A stretch of DNA of 64,000 bases from assembly GCF_013204845.1 (NCBI RefSeq), contig NZ_JABMKY010000018.1:1-64000 (forward strand), read 5' to 3'. Position 1 is the stretch's first letter, and every line of letters begins with the position of its first letter. Made by a program: the position numbers and the translations under genes. Shown here piece after piece: positions 16,409 to 25,620 of this stretch. Source of the stretch: Paenibacillus qinlingensis (lineage in GTDB: Bacteria > Bacillota > Bacilli > Paenibacillales > NBRC-103111). The notes below the pieces were generated by a model that did not search any database, was not told the DNA's origin, and saw only the letters and a list, made by a program, of their open reading frames with translations.

Positions 16409-16732
16409 ATGAGCATATCTCCCAAAAAGAAGGTGCGCATCAAAGTCAAACACAAGGTAGCGATTTTACTCCAAGATCGTGATGCTACTGCTAAAGTTTA
16501 TGTGGAGATTTTTGGAGATTTGAAATCGCGGGAAGTCATGATGGAAGCCATAAAGCGCTTAGAAGATGGATTAATCTATACAGATGAGAAATGTACGATG
16601 CTCATTGATAGTGATTATATTGAGGTACTTCCGAGAAGGAATCTCAGTCGTAGAGAAGGGGAGGATTTCATTTTCTTAATCGATCGGGCTTATGCAGAAA
16701 ACTATGTCGTTTCGGCAAAAATTATCAAGTAA
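16409..16732 (+). CDS. Hypothetical protein, 107 aa
   Basis: A small basic cytosolic protein: Lys/Arg-rich N-terminus (SPKKKVRIKVKHKVAILLQD), mixed alpha/beta middle (VYVEIFGDLKSREVMMEAIK), and a C-terminal FIFLIDRAYAENYVVSAKII. AAGGAG lies nine bases before the ATG. No family recognised. It diverges from the gerB operon and has a bidirectional terminator after it. Confidence 0.65.
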   Translation: MSISPKKKVRIKVKHKVAILLQDRDATAKVYVEIFGDLKSREVMMEAIKRLEDGLIYTDEKCTMLIDSDYIEVLPRRNLSRREGEDFIFLIDRAYAENYVVSAKIIK

Positions 16733-16748
16733 GGGTTAACATGTGTGC

Positions 16749-16807
16749 AAAAAACCCCTAATCGTTGCAGTCAGGAGTTAATTTTCCTGATCTGGCGAAT
16801 AGGGGTT
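16749..16807 (-). terminator. Terminator of the aldolase-like gene, possibly bidirectional
   Basis: AACCCCTAAT pairs with ATAGGGGTT; an inner TCAGGA..TCCTGA stem is also present. On the minus strand a run of Ts (TTTTTTTG) follows. Confidence 0.75.
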
Positions 16808-16823
16808 ATTGAGGTTGCGTTGC

Positions 16824-17789
16824 TTATTTCTTGCTTGCTGATGGGAATGTTTCTACGGAAGTTAAACGATCGTAGAAGTCAGTGAAATTATTTCTCTCAG
16901 CTGAGTCAAGCAAGGCCATTGCTGTGCGAGGGTGCTCGTCTAGCGCACCAACGATCATGTATGGAATGAGGTAACCCCAATCCCATTTCTCGCGCATTGT
17001 GATCATATGCTTCTCAATGATTTCAAGAACAGGACGCACATCGTAGCGTGCACCCTTGAGGTGGCTGAGCAACAATTCAGTTGTACAGTTACCAGCAGCG
17101 CGACCCATACCGTACACGGATGAATCCAAGAAAGTTACACCTTTGGATGCTCCTGTGATCGTGTTAGCGAAAGCAAGCTGCATGTTGTTGTGCATATGCA
17201 AGCCTAGTTCCTTCTCAGGAAGTAAGCGTTGGAATTTGGATACAAGGTAGTCAATATCTTTGCTGCCCATGCTGCCGTAAGAGTCTACGACATAAACAAC
17301 GTCAACTGCGCTTTTGTTGATTTCTTCAAAAGCTTCCGTTAATTCGTTCTCCATTACGTGGGAAAGCGCCATGATATTCAGGGACGTTTCGTAACCCATG
17401 TCATGGAATTTTTGAACAAGCTCAAGACCTTTATCAACATCCTTGATGTAACAAGCAACGCGGATCAGGTCAAGTAAGCTGTCTTCACGAGGTAAGATAT
17501 CTTTTTCATCCACACGTCCGATATCAACAAGAGCGGATAGTTTTGTATCTGTTTTTTTGGTGATAACATCACGCAAGAAGGATTCGTTTAGGAATCTCCA
17601 AGGGCCGGATGATCCGCCTTTAAGTAACTTCTCTGAGTTTTTGTAACCAATTTCCATATATTCTACGCCGGCAGCGCTCAAGCCGCGATACATATCTTGG
17701 ACAAACTCCACGCTAAAATCCCAATCGTTCACTAAACCGCCGTCTCGAATCGTACAATCCAAAATCTTGTGTTGATGATGCTTTACCAT
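16824..17789 (-). CDS. DRE-TIM metallolyase family aldolase/acyltransferase-like protein
   Basis: A 321-aa TIM-barrel enzyme of the HMGL-like superfamily. The divalent-metal site is visible as LDCTIRDGG (D11, catalytic Arg) and LGLHMHNNMQLA (HxH near 198), with the GMGRAAGNCTTE motif near 227 typical of 4-hydroxy-2-oxovalerate aldolase and homocitrate/isopropylmalate synthase relatives. It is shorter than isopropylmalate synthase and has no regulatory domain. The C-terminal WDWGYLIPYMIVGALDEHPR suggests the subgroup often annotated only as aldolase catalytic domain protein. Substrate unknown; no pathway partners nearby. Confidence 0.8.
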   Translation of the reverse strand: MVKHHQHKILDCTIRDGGLVNDWDFSVEFVQDMYRGLSAAGVEYMEIGYKNSEKLLKGGSSGPWRFLNESFLRDVITKKTDTKLSALVDIGRVDEKDILPREDSLLDLIRVACYIKDVDKGLELVQKFHDMGYETSLNIMALSHVMENELTEAFEEINKSAVDVVYVVDSYGSMGSKDIDYLVSKFQRLLPEKELGLHMHNNMQLAFANTITGASKGVTFLDSSVYGMGRAAGNCTTELLLSHLKGARYDVRPVLEIIEKHMITMREKWDWGYLIPYMIVGALDEHPRTAMALLDSAERNNFTDFYDRLTSVETFPSASKK

Positions 17790-17957
17790 ACTCGCAAATA
17801 CCCCTTTCGACAGCTCTTGTCGCCTTCTGATTTTGCTATATTATCACTTATGAACAGGTGGCTTGTCAATCCAAGCGTAGGCTTCCACACAACTTTTCTA
17901 GGTAGGATATGGTAATATGGAATGGACAGAAGTGATCACGTGAGGAGGATGCACGGA

Positions 17958-18806
17958 ATGAATCGGAATGAATGGACATTAGCAAGAGAGGTTGCTGTAG
18001 GGGCAGCTGTGAAAGCAGGTGAATTAGCCAAGAAACGTTTCGGTGGTCAATTCATCCTTCAGCACAAAGATGAGCGCGGTGATCTCGTGACAGAGGTGGA
18101 TGTGCAGGCGGATCGTCTTATCGTGGATGACATCCTGAGTGTGTTTCCGACTCATCGCATCTATAGTGAAGAAGCGGGTGAGGGTGGAGCAGCAAGTGAT
18201 TGGGTGTGGCACGTGGATCCCTTAGATGGGACGAATAATTTCGCACTGGGCCTCCCCTTGTACGGTGTTTCCATTTCTTTGAGTTACCAAGGTCGGATTG
18301 TACTAGGTGTTGTGCATGATTCAGCTATGGAACTCACTTACGTGGCTGTTCAAGACGAAGGTGCTTGGCAAGGTGACAGGCGGCTATTGGCGAGTCCAAG
18401 CGGCGTGCTGACGAAGTCTAGTCTTTCATGGATTCAAGGGCATGCCGTAACGAAGGACGATCAGCGTGCCTTAGCCCTCCGACATCATCTGGAGTATTCA
18501 GTCAAAAGAGTGATGCGCTTATGGGCGCCATCCCTTGTGTGGGCGATGCTGGCTAGAGGTGATCTGCACGGGGTTGTTCTATACAACTCCGAAGGGGAAG
18601 ATCTCTATGCAGGCTTACTGCTTGCGCAGGAGGCCGGTGTGAAAGTGACGGATTTCTCAGGTAATCCGATTGCTTTTCTTGGTGGCACGGCAGTGGTAGA
18701 GGCAGCGGACGGGGACGGGGCAATCTATTTGGTCGCTGCCGTTCCTGCCTACCACGCCGAGCTGCTCCAGCTTGTTCAAGAAGCACTAAAGACGACGGCG
18801 AAGTAG
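17958..18806 (+). CDS. Inositol monophosphatase family phosphatase
   Basis: A 282-aa Mg/Li-sensitive phosphatase. Motif 1 is DPLDGTNNF at 87-95, preceded by the metal ligand pair EE at 71-72 in SEEAGEGG; the distal motif appears as GEDLYAGLLLAQEAG near 218. A canonical distal WDxAAG has become EDLYAG, still with the metal-ligand Asp. ATG 17958 fits GAGGAGG nine bases upstream better than ATG 17949. Likely substrates are inositol phosphates, phosphoadenosine phosphate or related sugar phosphates. Confidence 0.88.
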   Translation: MNRNEWTLAREVAVGAAVKAGELAKKRFGGQFILQHKDERGDLVTEVDVQADRLIVDDILSVFPTHRIYSEEAGEGGAASDWVWHVDPLDGTNNFALGLPLYGVSISLSYQGRIVLGVVHDSAMELTYVAVQDEGAWQGDRRLLASPSGVLTKSSLSWIQGHAVTKDDQRALALRHHLEYSVKRVMRLWAPSLVWAMLARGDLHGVVLYNSEGEDLYAGLLLAQEAGVKVTDFSGNPIAFLGGTAVVEAADGDGAIYLVAAVPAYHAELLQLVQEALKTTAK

Positions 18807-18923
18807 GTTTTCGAATAGGATAGGAACAATTGGTCAAACCTAATGGCAGACTTTCCATTTGAGCTTATGGTTACGATGCCAGTTTTTCTGGCGAGAACCT
18901 TTATGGAGAAAGGGTGCTGTTAG

Positions 18924-19340
18924 ATGAAGGACTTTGTTCCTATCTTTTTTGAGTTCAATCAAACGCGAGATGCGTTGCTGGCGTTAGACACATTAGAAGA
19001 GCTTGGCTACAAGCCAGAGCTGCTTGAAGGGGAGCGCGCAACGCTGCACATTCATCTTGATGAGCAGGAGATTACCTCGGCCATCGAAATCGCGCAGTCC
19101 CACGGCGGACGGCTCGTGGATCGGCCGCAGACGCAGTCCGAGCGGGCCACTTTCGCAATGGCGTATGACCTGGAGGGCTCCATCCGCATTCCGGCACATA
19201 CCGTGAATGAGGATTGGTCCGACAGCTATGCTTCATCTGTTGCCGCAGTCGATCGAGATGCGGTTCCGAGTGATGACGAGGCGGCTTTCGATCCTTCGGC
19301 GGATGACTATAATCACTTTAGCGCCGGTATTCGTATTTAA
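18924..19340 (+). CDS. Hypothetical protein, 138 aa
   Basis: An acidic cytosolic protein. The first 65 residues look like a small alpha/beta fold (VPIFFEFNQTRDALLALDTL, ATLHIHLDEQEITSAIEIAQ) reminiscent of ferredoxin-like folds; the last 50 are disordered and Asp/Ser-rich. GAGAAAGGG lies upstream of ATG 18924. No family recognised and no clear operon partner. Confidence 0.6.
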   Translation: MKDFVPIFFEFNQTRDALLALDTLEELGYKPELLEGERATLHIHLDEQEITSAIEIAQSHGGRLVDRPQTQSERATFAMAYDLEGSIRIPAHTVNEDWSDSYASSVAAVDRDAVPSDDEAAFDPSADDYNHFSAGIRI

Positions 19341-19524
19341 CCGACGGTGGTTGTGGTTGCGTGGCAGGGCAGAGGTTGGATAGAGTGTGGACTGCTAGGT
19401 GAGAAGCGCGGGGTTCAGCGTTGGCCGCGTGCAGAATGAGCTGCGCTTGGTAAGAGCATGGACTTTGTAAAGATAGATGAGCTCGAGGGCTGGATCCTCG
19501 GGCTTTTTGGGTTTGTGTGTGGAA

Positions 19525-19709
19525 TAAATGTATTTTCTACAGTTAATTCCAATGTATTTCCCCCGAAAACCAGAATAGATGGATTTCATACAGTTAAAAT
19601 AAGCGATTTGCGCCAGCATGATCAAATATGGAGGAATTAACAGTATATTTTCCATCTAATTCTAATATTAAAGGAAAATCTCCTGAAATAGCTGTAGATC
19701 TTCCAGTTA
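19525..19709. repeat. Four-box dispersed element, copy B (complete)
   Basis: Four 21-bp boxes at 19525, 19576, 19638 and 19689 (starts), spaced 51, 62 and 51 bp. Each box is half-site, 5-bp spacer, inverted half-site, with half-site consensus TA(A/G)(A/C)TG(T/G)A: for example TAGATGGA-N5-TACAGTTA and TAGCTGTA-N5-TCCAGTTA. Boxes are usually flanked by GAAA on the left and ATTTC on the right. The total length is 185 bp. The sequences between boxes are not conserved with the other copies, but their lengths (30, 41, 30) are. Confidence 0.85.
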
Positions 19710-19734
19710 TTTCTTGTTAACTAGACCTCAAGGC

Positions 19735-19940
19735 TGGCGCCACAGTCGAGTAAACCGCTAACTTGTCACACCACTCCGCAATCGGGTACCACAAAATCTA
19801 ACTTGTCAAAACACTTCTCGTCGCCCCCAAACCAGCCTGCCACAAGTGCTCCTCATAGTACCCCAAACTAGCTAGTCCCAACACTCTTCAGTACCCCCAC
19901 AATCCCGCTCATCACAACACATTCTTATCGCACTCTCATC
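19735..19940. other. Pyrimidine-rich, weakly repetitive intergenic DNA
   Basis: A C-rich, G-poor stretch with imperfect repeats such as CTAACTTGTCA at 40-bp spacing. No gene, terminator or RNA seen. Similar strand-biased DNA follows copies D and E of the four-box element. Confidence 0.4.
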
Positions 19941-20084
19941 CTCAACTCAGCAGTCAAAGGAAAGAACTAAAGTGGCATAGGTGACGGAGAAGAATTTCTT
20001 AAAGATGTTGCAAATGAAGTAACCTTTCACTTCCTGCTTGCGTTTAAAGTAATAAGGAAGAATATAGAAGAAGGAGTGGTTATC

Positions 20085-20852
20085 ATGGGACGTAGGAGAA
20101 GAGTTGCCATCGTTATGGTTACGGTCATGGTCAGTTTGGCCAGCGCACTGGCAGGTTGCAGTGCGAAACCAGCCAATCAGGGGGGAACGAGCATCCCGAT
20201 CCCCACAATACAACCAACTTCGTCGCCCTCCCCAGAACCAACGTTGGCAGGGTCACCAGTGCCCGCAACGGCAACTCCACCGGTTGCAACGTCGAAGCCT
20301 ACGCCAGCAACGACGCCCCCCAGCTTCTCTACCGCGGCAGATGCGAAGAAAGTGATCGAAGCCCGTGCCCAAGAAGTGATAGCCACTCTGAAAGAGAAAA
20401 ATATATCGAAACTCGCAGATCTCGTGCATCCGAAGAAAGGTGTCCAGTTCTCACCGTATTCCTACATCCAAACCGCGACAGACATTCAAGTGCAAGGAGG
20501 CAATCTTGCGACATTATGGGCGAGCACAAGTCTCACGCATTGGGGCACTTTCGATGGCTCGGGCGATCCGATTGATCTCACATTTCCTAACTATTGGGCA
20601 AAATTTGTGTACAACGCTAACTTTGCTGCCGCACCACAGATTAGTTATAACACGCTGATTGGCAAGGGGAATATGATCAACAATGTGTTCAGCGTGTATC
20701 CCACGTCTTCCTATATAACAGTTGAATACCATTTCCCTGGCTTCGATCCGCAGTATCAAGGTATGGATTGGACCAGCTTGCGACTCGTTTTTGAATACAC
20801 AGGAACACAATGGTATGTGGTAGCTATTGTGCATGATCAGCATACGATGTAG
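20085..20852 (+). CDS. Secreted lipoprotein with a Pro/Thr-rich linker
   Basis: A 255-aa lipoprotein: signal with lipobox ALAGC, lipidated C25; a Pro/Thr/Ser-rich linker (about 33-88) that would span the wall; and a C-terminal globular domain with VIATLKEKNISKLADLVHPK, GVQFSPYSYI and an ending WTSLRLVFEYTGTQWYVVAI. This domain resembles small NTF2-like or stress-related lipoprotein domains; I cannot name it firmly. The start ATG 20085 has AAGGAG nine bases upstream; an earlier GTG at 20076 overlaps that site. Confidence 0.75.
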   Translation: MGRRRRVAIVMVTVMVSLASALAGCSAKPANQGGTSIPIPTIQPTSSPSPEPTLAGSPVPATATPPVATSKPTPATTPPSFSTAADAKKVIEARAQEVIATLKEKNISKLADLVHPKKGVQFSPYSYIQTATDIQVQGGNLATLWASTSLTHWGTFDGSGDPIDLTFPNYWAKFVYNANFAAAPQISYNTLIGKGNMINNVFSVYPTSSYITVEYHFPGFDPQYQGMDWTSLRLVFEYTGTQWYVVAIVHDQHTM

Positions 20853-20873
20853 ACGATTGCTCCAACGAAAGCT

Positions 20874-20914
20874 AAAGACGAACGGCACCGAGAGGTGCTC
20901 GTTTGTCTTTTTTA
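20874..20914 (+). terminator. Rho-independent terminator of the lipoprotein gene
   Basis: AAAGACGAAC-GCACC pairs with GGTGC-CGTTTGTC around GAGA, followed by TTTTTT. Confidence 0.9.
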
Positions 20915-20996
20915 GTTGGCGCATACGCGATTAATCCCACAGACACCGATAAGAATAGGTGGTATAATTTGCGTTGGTGAGGAGTAGTGGGATTTT

Positions 20997-22724
20997 ATGA
21001 AAAATTGGAAAATAAAACATAAACTTTTTATATTTATTTTAGGCGGCGTACTGGCCTCGAGCGGGTTGGCATGGATCTTTGTTCAACAGTCACATAAGTT
21101 GTACGAGCAAATTATTTATCGAGAGGCAACAGACAAATTTTATTTATTTTCAGAGAGGATGGAAGAAAAACTAAGGGAGATCGATAAACTCTCGATTTCC
21201 ATTTTATCCGATCCTGACGTGCAAGCGGATTTGAAGAAGATGAAAATGTCTCCCTCCACTTATGAAGGCTTTGATGCCGCCAACAAACTGAAACGCAAAC
21301 TGCTTACCTACCATCAGACCGATTTCTCTGTTTCTTCCATTACGATTCTTGATTTAAGCGGTAATTTGCTTAGTACAGGCATCAATGCTGCGAGTATCAA
21401 TGATCGGAATAAAGATCGCTATCGACAACTTGCGAATGAACAGGGTGGGGCAAGCGTCTGGGTTGGTGGAGAAGAGGAGGAAGAAACGTTTTATACGGTG
21501 AGAGATATTCGGGAGATTGCAGATTTGAATCTTGAGCGTCTAGGTACATTGATGATCGGTATCCAAGCGTCGAAGGTGATGTATGCCTCGAGTGAGCGGC
21601 ATGGCAACTATGATTCTATGCTGATGGTCGCATCCGGCGATAAAGTGCTGTTTACAAGCAATCGGGATTTGCCGTTACCTGCCGCCCGAATGAACGGCTC
21701 CAGCATAGTGGAAATAGACGGCAAAAACTATCTATCCGCGCAGTTTACATTAACGTATACAGGTTGGACTTTTATTCATTTCATTCCATATGATGCGGTA
21801 TTCAGTCATGTGAAAATGATGAAAAATTGGCTGCTGGGGTTATATGTCTTTCTAGCGATTGTATTGTTGTGGCTGGGTATGCGTTTCTCGCTTAGTATGA
21901 CGCGTCCGCTCGAAGCGCTTACGCAACGTATTAGCCTGGTCGAGAAAGGGAATTTCGCCCTAAGCGAACCTTTAAACATAGTAAAGAGGGATGAATTTAG
22001 TATTTTAAACCGTAATTTCGATAAAATGACAGAGCGTCTTGATGTACTCATTAAAGAAAACTACGTGAAACAAATTCAACTCAAGGAAGCGGAATACGAA
22101 GCACTGAAATCTAAGGTAAATCCACATTTTCTATACAACACACTCGACTCCATTCATTGGATGGCCAAAGGCTTCGGCCATACGGATATGGCGCGAATGG
22201 TTAAGGCGCTCGGGGATATGCTGCGCAACGCGATTAGGCAAAAGGAATTTGTTACGTTGCGTGAGGAATTGGCCCATTTACACAACTATATTATGATTCA
22301 ACAAATCCGTTTTGAAGAGCGGCTGGTGTATTGCACGGACATAGCGGATAACGCCCTCGACCTGCATCTGCCTTGGATGATTGTGCAGCCAATCGTTGAA
22401 AATTGCTTGAAGTATGGTGTTGACGCAGAAACGGGACGTTGTGAGATTAGTTTAACCGTAAAGATCCAAGAGGATCGACTCGTATTGACTGTACAGGATA
22501 AGGGACCAGGCATTCACACGCAACTGGATAAAGGTATTTCTGACACAGGTCCTGATTCTGATCGTACAGGGATAGGTCTGTCTAACATTAACGAACGTAT
22601 TCAATTATGGTTTGGTGAAGCATACGGGATTGCAATTGAGCGGGGACATGTGCAAGGAGCTGTCATTCGTGTGGTGTTGCCGATTTTGCCGAAGATGCCA
22701 AGAGAGAAGAGAAACAGGGGGTGA
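20997..22724 (+). CDS. YesM-type sensor histidine kinase
   Basis: A 575-aa membrane kinase: TM1 about 10-28, a large extracytoplasmic dCache-like sensor (about 30-275), TM2 about 280-300, HAMP (about 302-355), and a His_kinase domain with phospho-acceptor H377 in NPHFLYNTLD, then HATPase motifs PIVENCLKYG and GIGLSNINERI. This architecture is typical of paenibacilli, where such kinases control sugar ABC transporters. Stop codon lies four bases before the response regulator start. Confidence 0.93.
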   Translation: MKNWKIKHKLFIFILGGVLASSGLAWIFVQQSHKLYEQIIYREATDKFYLFSERMEEKLREIDKLSISILSDPDVQADLKKMKMSPSTYEGFDAANKLKRKLLTYHQTDFSVSSITILDLSGNLLSTGINAASINDRNKDRYRQLANEQGGASVWVGGEEEEETFYTVRDIREIADLNLERLGTLMIGIQASKVMYASSERHGNYDSMLMVASGDKVLFTSNRDLPLPAARMNGSSIVEIDGKNYLSAQFTLTYTGWTFIHFIPYDAVFSHVKMMKNWLLGLYVFLAIVLLWLGMRFSLSMTRPLEALTQRISLVEKGNFALSEPLNIVKRDEFSILNRNFDKMTERLDVLIKENYVKQIQLKEAEYEALKSKVNPHFLYNTLDSIHWMAKGFGHTDMARMVKALGDMLRNAIRQKEFVTLREELAHLHNYIMIQQIRFEERLVYCTDIADNALDLHLPWMIVQPIVENCLKYGVDAETGRCEISLTVKIQEDRLVLTVQDKGPGIHTQLDKGISDTGPDSDRTGIGLSNINERIQLWFGEAYGIAIERGHVQGAVIRVVLPILPKMPREKRNRG

Positions 22725-22728
22725 AACG

Positions 22729-24288
22729 ATGAGTACCTACAAAATTTTATTAGTTGATGACGAAAGAATTATTCGCGAAGCCATCGCTAGAACAGTTGAT
22801 TGGGAGGGGCTTGGACTTGAGTTGATTGGGACAGCGGCAGATGGGCTTCAAGCGTGGGAACAAATCGAGGCGTTGAGACCGGATATTATCCTGACGGATA
22901 TTAAAATGCCACGACTAGACGGTCTGGAACTCATCCGTCGTACGAAGGAGCAGCAGCCAGAGGCGCGATTCGCTGTGCTGTCTGGTTATGATGAATTCGA
23001 TCTTGCTGTAGGGGCCATGAGCATGGGTGTGAAACATTATCTGCTCAAGCCGTGCGACGAGCAAGAGATCGGTAGGGCGCTGAGTGAACTCGTCCGTGAA
23101 TTGGACGAGTCACGTCGCCGTGAACAACTGCTCGTTGCCGCTCGCAAGATGGATGATTCAAGAGTGTCAGAGCGCGAGCCTCTTCTCGCTCTATTGCTCG
23201 AAGAGCCCGTAGCGGAGGACGCTGCTGAGCGTCTACGGCTAACGATGCAGCTGCACCACCAGATAAAGCTTCGCCTCATCTTCGTGCAATGGGAGAAGAT
23301 CACCGCTTGTCAGGAGCTGCGCGTTCGTGAAATAGCCGCTGCGCAGAGCGGGGCTGGGCGGTCGCTTTTGCTAAGCACCGTAGCCGGGAATCGGCTGCTT
23401 GCCGCTGTGGCAGATGCGGGGCTTGCTGAGGCCGTAGCAGCGGGGTCTCGGCTGCGCGATGAGCTTCAGAGCCGCTGTCCAGGCTTACAGCTCACGATGG
23501 CGGTCAGCGAAGCGGGGCCGCTGGACGGGCTATCGCAGTTGTACCAAGACGTGCAGACCTATGCGGCTTTCGCCTTTTATCTGGGCGCGGGCGGCATTGC
23601 CACGCGCGAGCTTGTTGAGCCGCAGCGTACAAGCAGCGCTGTACCGGAGGCAGCGAGTGGGGAATTAATCGCAGCCGCACTGCGTATTGGGGACGTAGAG
23701 GGCGCGCGCTACGAATTGGCAGCGTTCTTTCAGGCGCTTGCTGGGGCTCGCTCAGAACGTCACGCGTCGCTGAGCTTGTGTCTGCAACTGTTGACCACAG
23801 TGTTCAAGGAAGTCCCTGTGGAGGAGTTGCAGGGCAAGATGGCCAGACTGCTGAGTCTGCCAACACTGGGTGATATTGAAACCTACGTTGCTTCCGAGAT
23901 GGAACAATGGATAGAACGCTTCGGCGAGACTCAGAGCAATCGGGGGTCAGCCATTGTGCTGCGCATGAAGAGGTTGATTGCCTATCACTTAGCCAATGAA
24001 GATTTGTCACTGCAATGGCTGTCGCAACAACATATTTTCATGAACGCAGAGTATTTGGGGCGTTTGTTCCGCAAGGAGACAGGCGAGAAGTTTTCACAGT
24101 ATTTGACACGCCAGCGGATTGAGAAATCGAAGCAATTAATTGCGACGGAGACAGAAAGCAAAATGTATGAAATCGCCGCGCGTGCTGGCTTTGGTGGTGA
24201 CCAACAGTATTTCGGCAATGTTTTCAAAAAGTATACGGGCTATTCGCCGCTTGAATATAGAAAGAGCTTAACCGAGAGGAATCAGTAG
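22729..24288 (+). CDS. YesN-type response regulator with AraC DNA-binding domain
   Basis: A 519-aa regulator: receiver domain (DDE at 10-12, phospho-acceptor D57 in ILTDIKMP, Lys in LLKPCDEQEI), a middle linker region of about 270 residues rich in Ala/Leu/Arg and visibly GC-richer than its surroundings, and two AraC-type helix-turn-helix motifs at the C-terminus (LSLQWLSQQHIFMNAEYLGR and MYEIAARAGFGGDQQYFGNV). It should activate the downstream transport genes. ATG 22729 follows the kinase stop; upstream in-frame codons overlap the kinase gene. Confidence 0.93.
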   Translation: MSTYKILLVDDERIIREAIARTVDWEGLGLELIGTAADGLQAWEQIEALRPDIILTDIKMPRLDGLELIRRTKEQQPEARFAVLSGYDEFDLAVGAMSMGVKHYLLKPCDEQEIGRALSELVRELDESRRREQLLVAARKMDDSRVSEREPLLALLLEEPVAEDAAERLRLTMQLHHQIKLRLIFVQWEKITACQELRVREIAAAQSGAGRSLLLSTVAGNRLLAAVADAGLAEAVAAGSRLRDELQSRCPGLQLTMAVSEAGPLDGLSQLYQDVQTYAAFAFYLGAGGIATRELVEPQRTSSAVPEAASGELIAAALRIGDVEGARYELAAFFQALAGARSERHASLSLCLQLLTTVFKEVPVEELQGKMARLLSLPTLGDIETYVASEMEQWIERFGETQSNRGSAIVLRMKRLIAYHLANEDLSLQWLSQQHIFMNAEYLGRLFRKETGEKFSQYLTRQRIEKSKQLIATETESKMYEIAARAGFGGDQQYFGNVFKKYTGYSPLEYRKSLTERNQ

Positions 24289-24423
24289 TACGCGTCGATT
24301 TCTCTCGGATTTTCACAAAAAAAGTATCGGTTTTTTCTATGTAGGTTTGATCAGATCAGGTATATACTCGATCTAATTCCTAGTATTCACATATGATTTT
24401 ACGTAAAAGAGAGGGGGAAGGAG

Positions 24424-25593
24424 ATGACGAAGGACGGATTTATTCGGAATCGTCGGGAAGAAGAGATTGCGGACCGATCGGATCGATTGGCTGCGCGTTT
24501 CGCTGAGCGGTCCGCTCAGCATGATGCAGAGGGCAGCTTCCCCTTTGCCAATTTCGCGGATCTACACGATGCAGGTTATTTGCGGCTGACACTGCCGCGG
24601 ATTTATGGAGGGGAAGAGGCAACGCTTTACGAGCTTGTGCTTGCACAGGAGCGACTTGCGCGCGGCGATGGGTCAACGGCACTTGCTGTAGGCTGGCATG
24701 TGGGCCAATTACTGCAGCTGCGCAACACGAATGCTTGGCCAGAGGCATTGTTTGAATGGTTTTGTAGTGAAACAGCCCACAAGGGGACACTGATTAATCA
24801 CTTAGCGTCAGAGCGGGCAACAGGGAGTCCAAGCCGTGGCGGAAGACCGGAAACAAAGGCAGTCGCCACGGATAAGGGGTGGCTGCTGAACGGACGTAAG
24901 ACGTATAGCACATTAAGTCCTATTCTCACGTGCTTTACAGTTTCGGCGGCGATCGAAGGGACAGAGGAAATCGGTGAGTTTTTCGTTCAGACCGGTCCGG
25001 GGGTTCGTGTGGAAGAAACATGGAATACCCTTGGCATGCGTGCGACAGGGAGTCATGACGTCGTGCTGGAGAATGTATTCGTGCCAGATGAGAAGTTAGT
25101 GAACCGCTCCGGATCACCACGCAAGGGAAGATTGCTTGATGATGGGGGATGGCTCCTGCATATTCCTGCTTGTTATATCGGGATTGCTCATGCTGCCAGG
25201 GACTTCGCCATCCGTTTCGCACTGAATCATCGGCCGAACAGCTTGACTGGACCGATTGCCGATCTGCCGAATATCAGGCGTCAAATCGGTGAAATGGAAA
25301 TCTCGCTGATGACGGCGCGTACCCTTCTGTATGCTGTTGCAGAACGTTGGGACCGAGAGCCGGAGCAGCGCGCATCCCTTAAGCCGGAGCTTGGATTAGC
25401 TAAGTATGTGGCCACCAACCATGCGATCTCCATTGTTGATGCAGCGATGCGTATTGTTGGTGCAGCGAGTTTATCCCGTAATCTGCCCCTGGAGCGTATG
25501 TACCGCGACGTACGGGCAGGTCTGCACAATCCGCCGATGGACGACTCTGTGGTGAATGGGCTGGCACAACGGGCATTGAATGACTTTAAATAA
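24424..25593 (+). CDS. Acyl-CoA dehydrogenase superfamily flavoenzyme
   Basis: A 389-aa protein with the three-part acyl-CoA dehydrogenase fold: N-terminal helices (1-115), a beta middle domain (TKAVATDKGWLLNGRKTYST; EETWNTLGMRATGSHDVVLE) and C-terminal helices (AARDFAIRFALNHRPNS; KYVATNHAISIVDAAMRIVG). The usual catalytic Glu is not obvious, and the WNTLGMRATGSHDV motif plus overall pattern resemble FMN/FAD-dependent members such as SfnB/DszC-type monooxygenases. It sits between the YesN regulator and a sugar-type importer, so it probably acts on the imported compound or a derivative. Confidence 0.82.
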   Translation: MTKDGFIRNRREEEIADRSDRLAARFAERSAQHDAEGSFPFANFADLHDAGYLRLTLPRIYGGEEATLYELVLAQERLARGDGSTALAVGWHVGQLLQLRNTNAWPEALFEWFCSETAHKGTLINHLASERATGSPSRGGRPETKAVATDKGWLLNGRKTYSTLSPILTCFTVSAAIEGTEEIGEFFVQTGPGVRVEETWNTLGMRATGSHDVVLENVFVPDEKLVNRSGSPRKGRLLDDGGWLLHIPACYIGIAHAARDFAIRFALNHRPNSLTGPIADLPNIRRQIGEMEISLMTARTLLYAVAERWDREPEQRASLKPELGLAKYVATNHAISIVDAAMRIVGAASLSRNLPLERMYRDVRAGLHNPPMDDSVVNGLAQRALNDFK

Positions 25594-25620
25594 TTTCCTA
25601 AAAGGATGGGGATTCCGAAG

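Noticed and set aside
19395..19655. Short overlapping frames in the 19.4-19.7 kb gap
   Set aside because: They fall on the four-box repeat element and lack ribosome sites.
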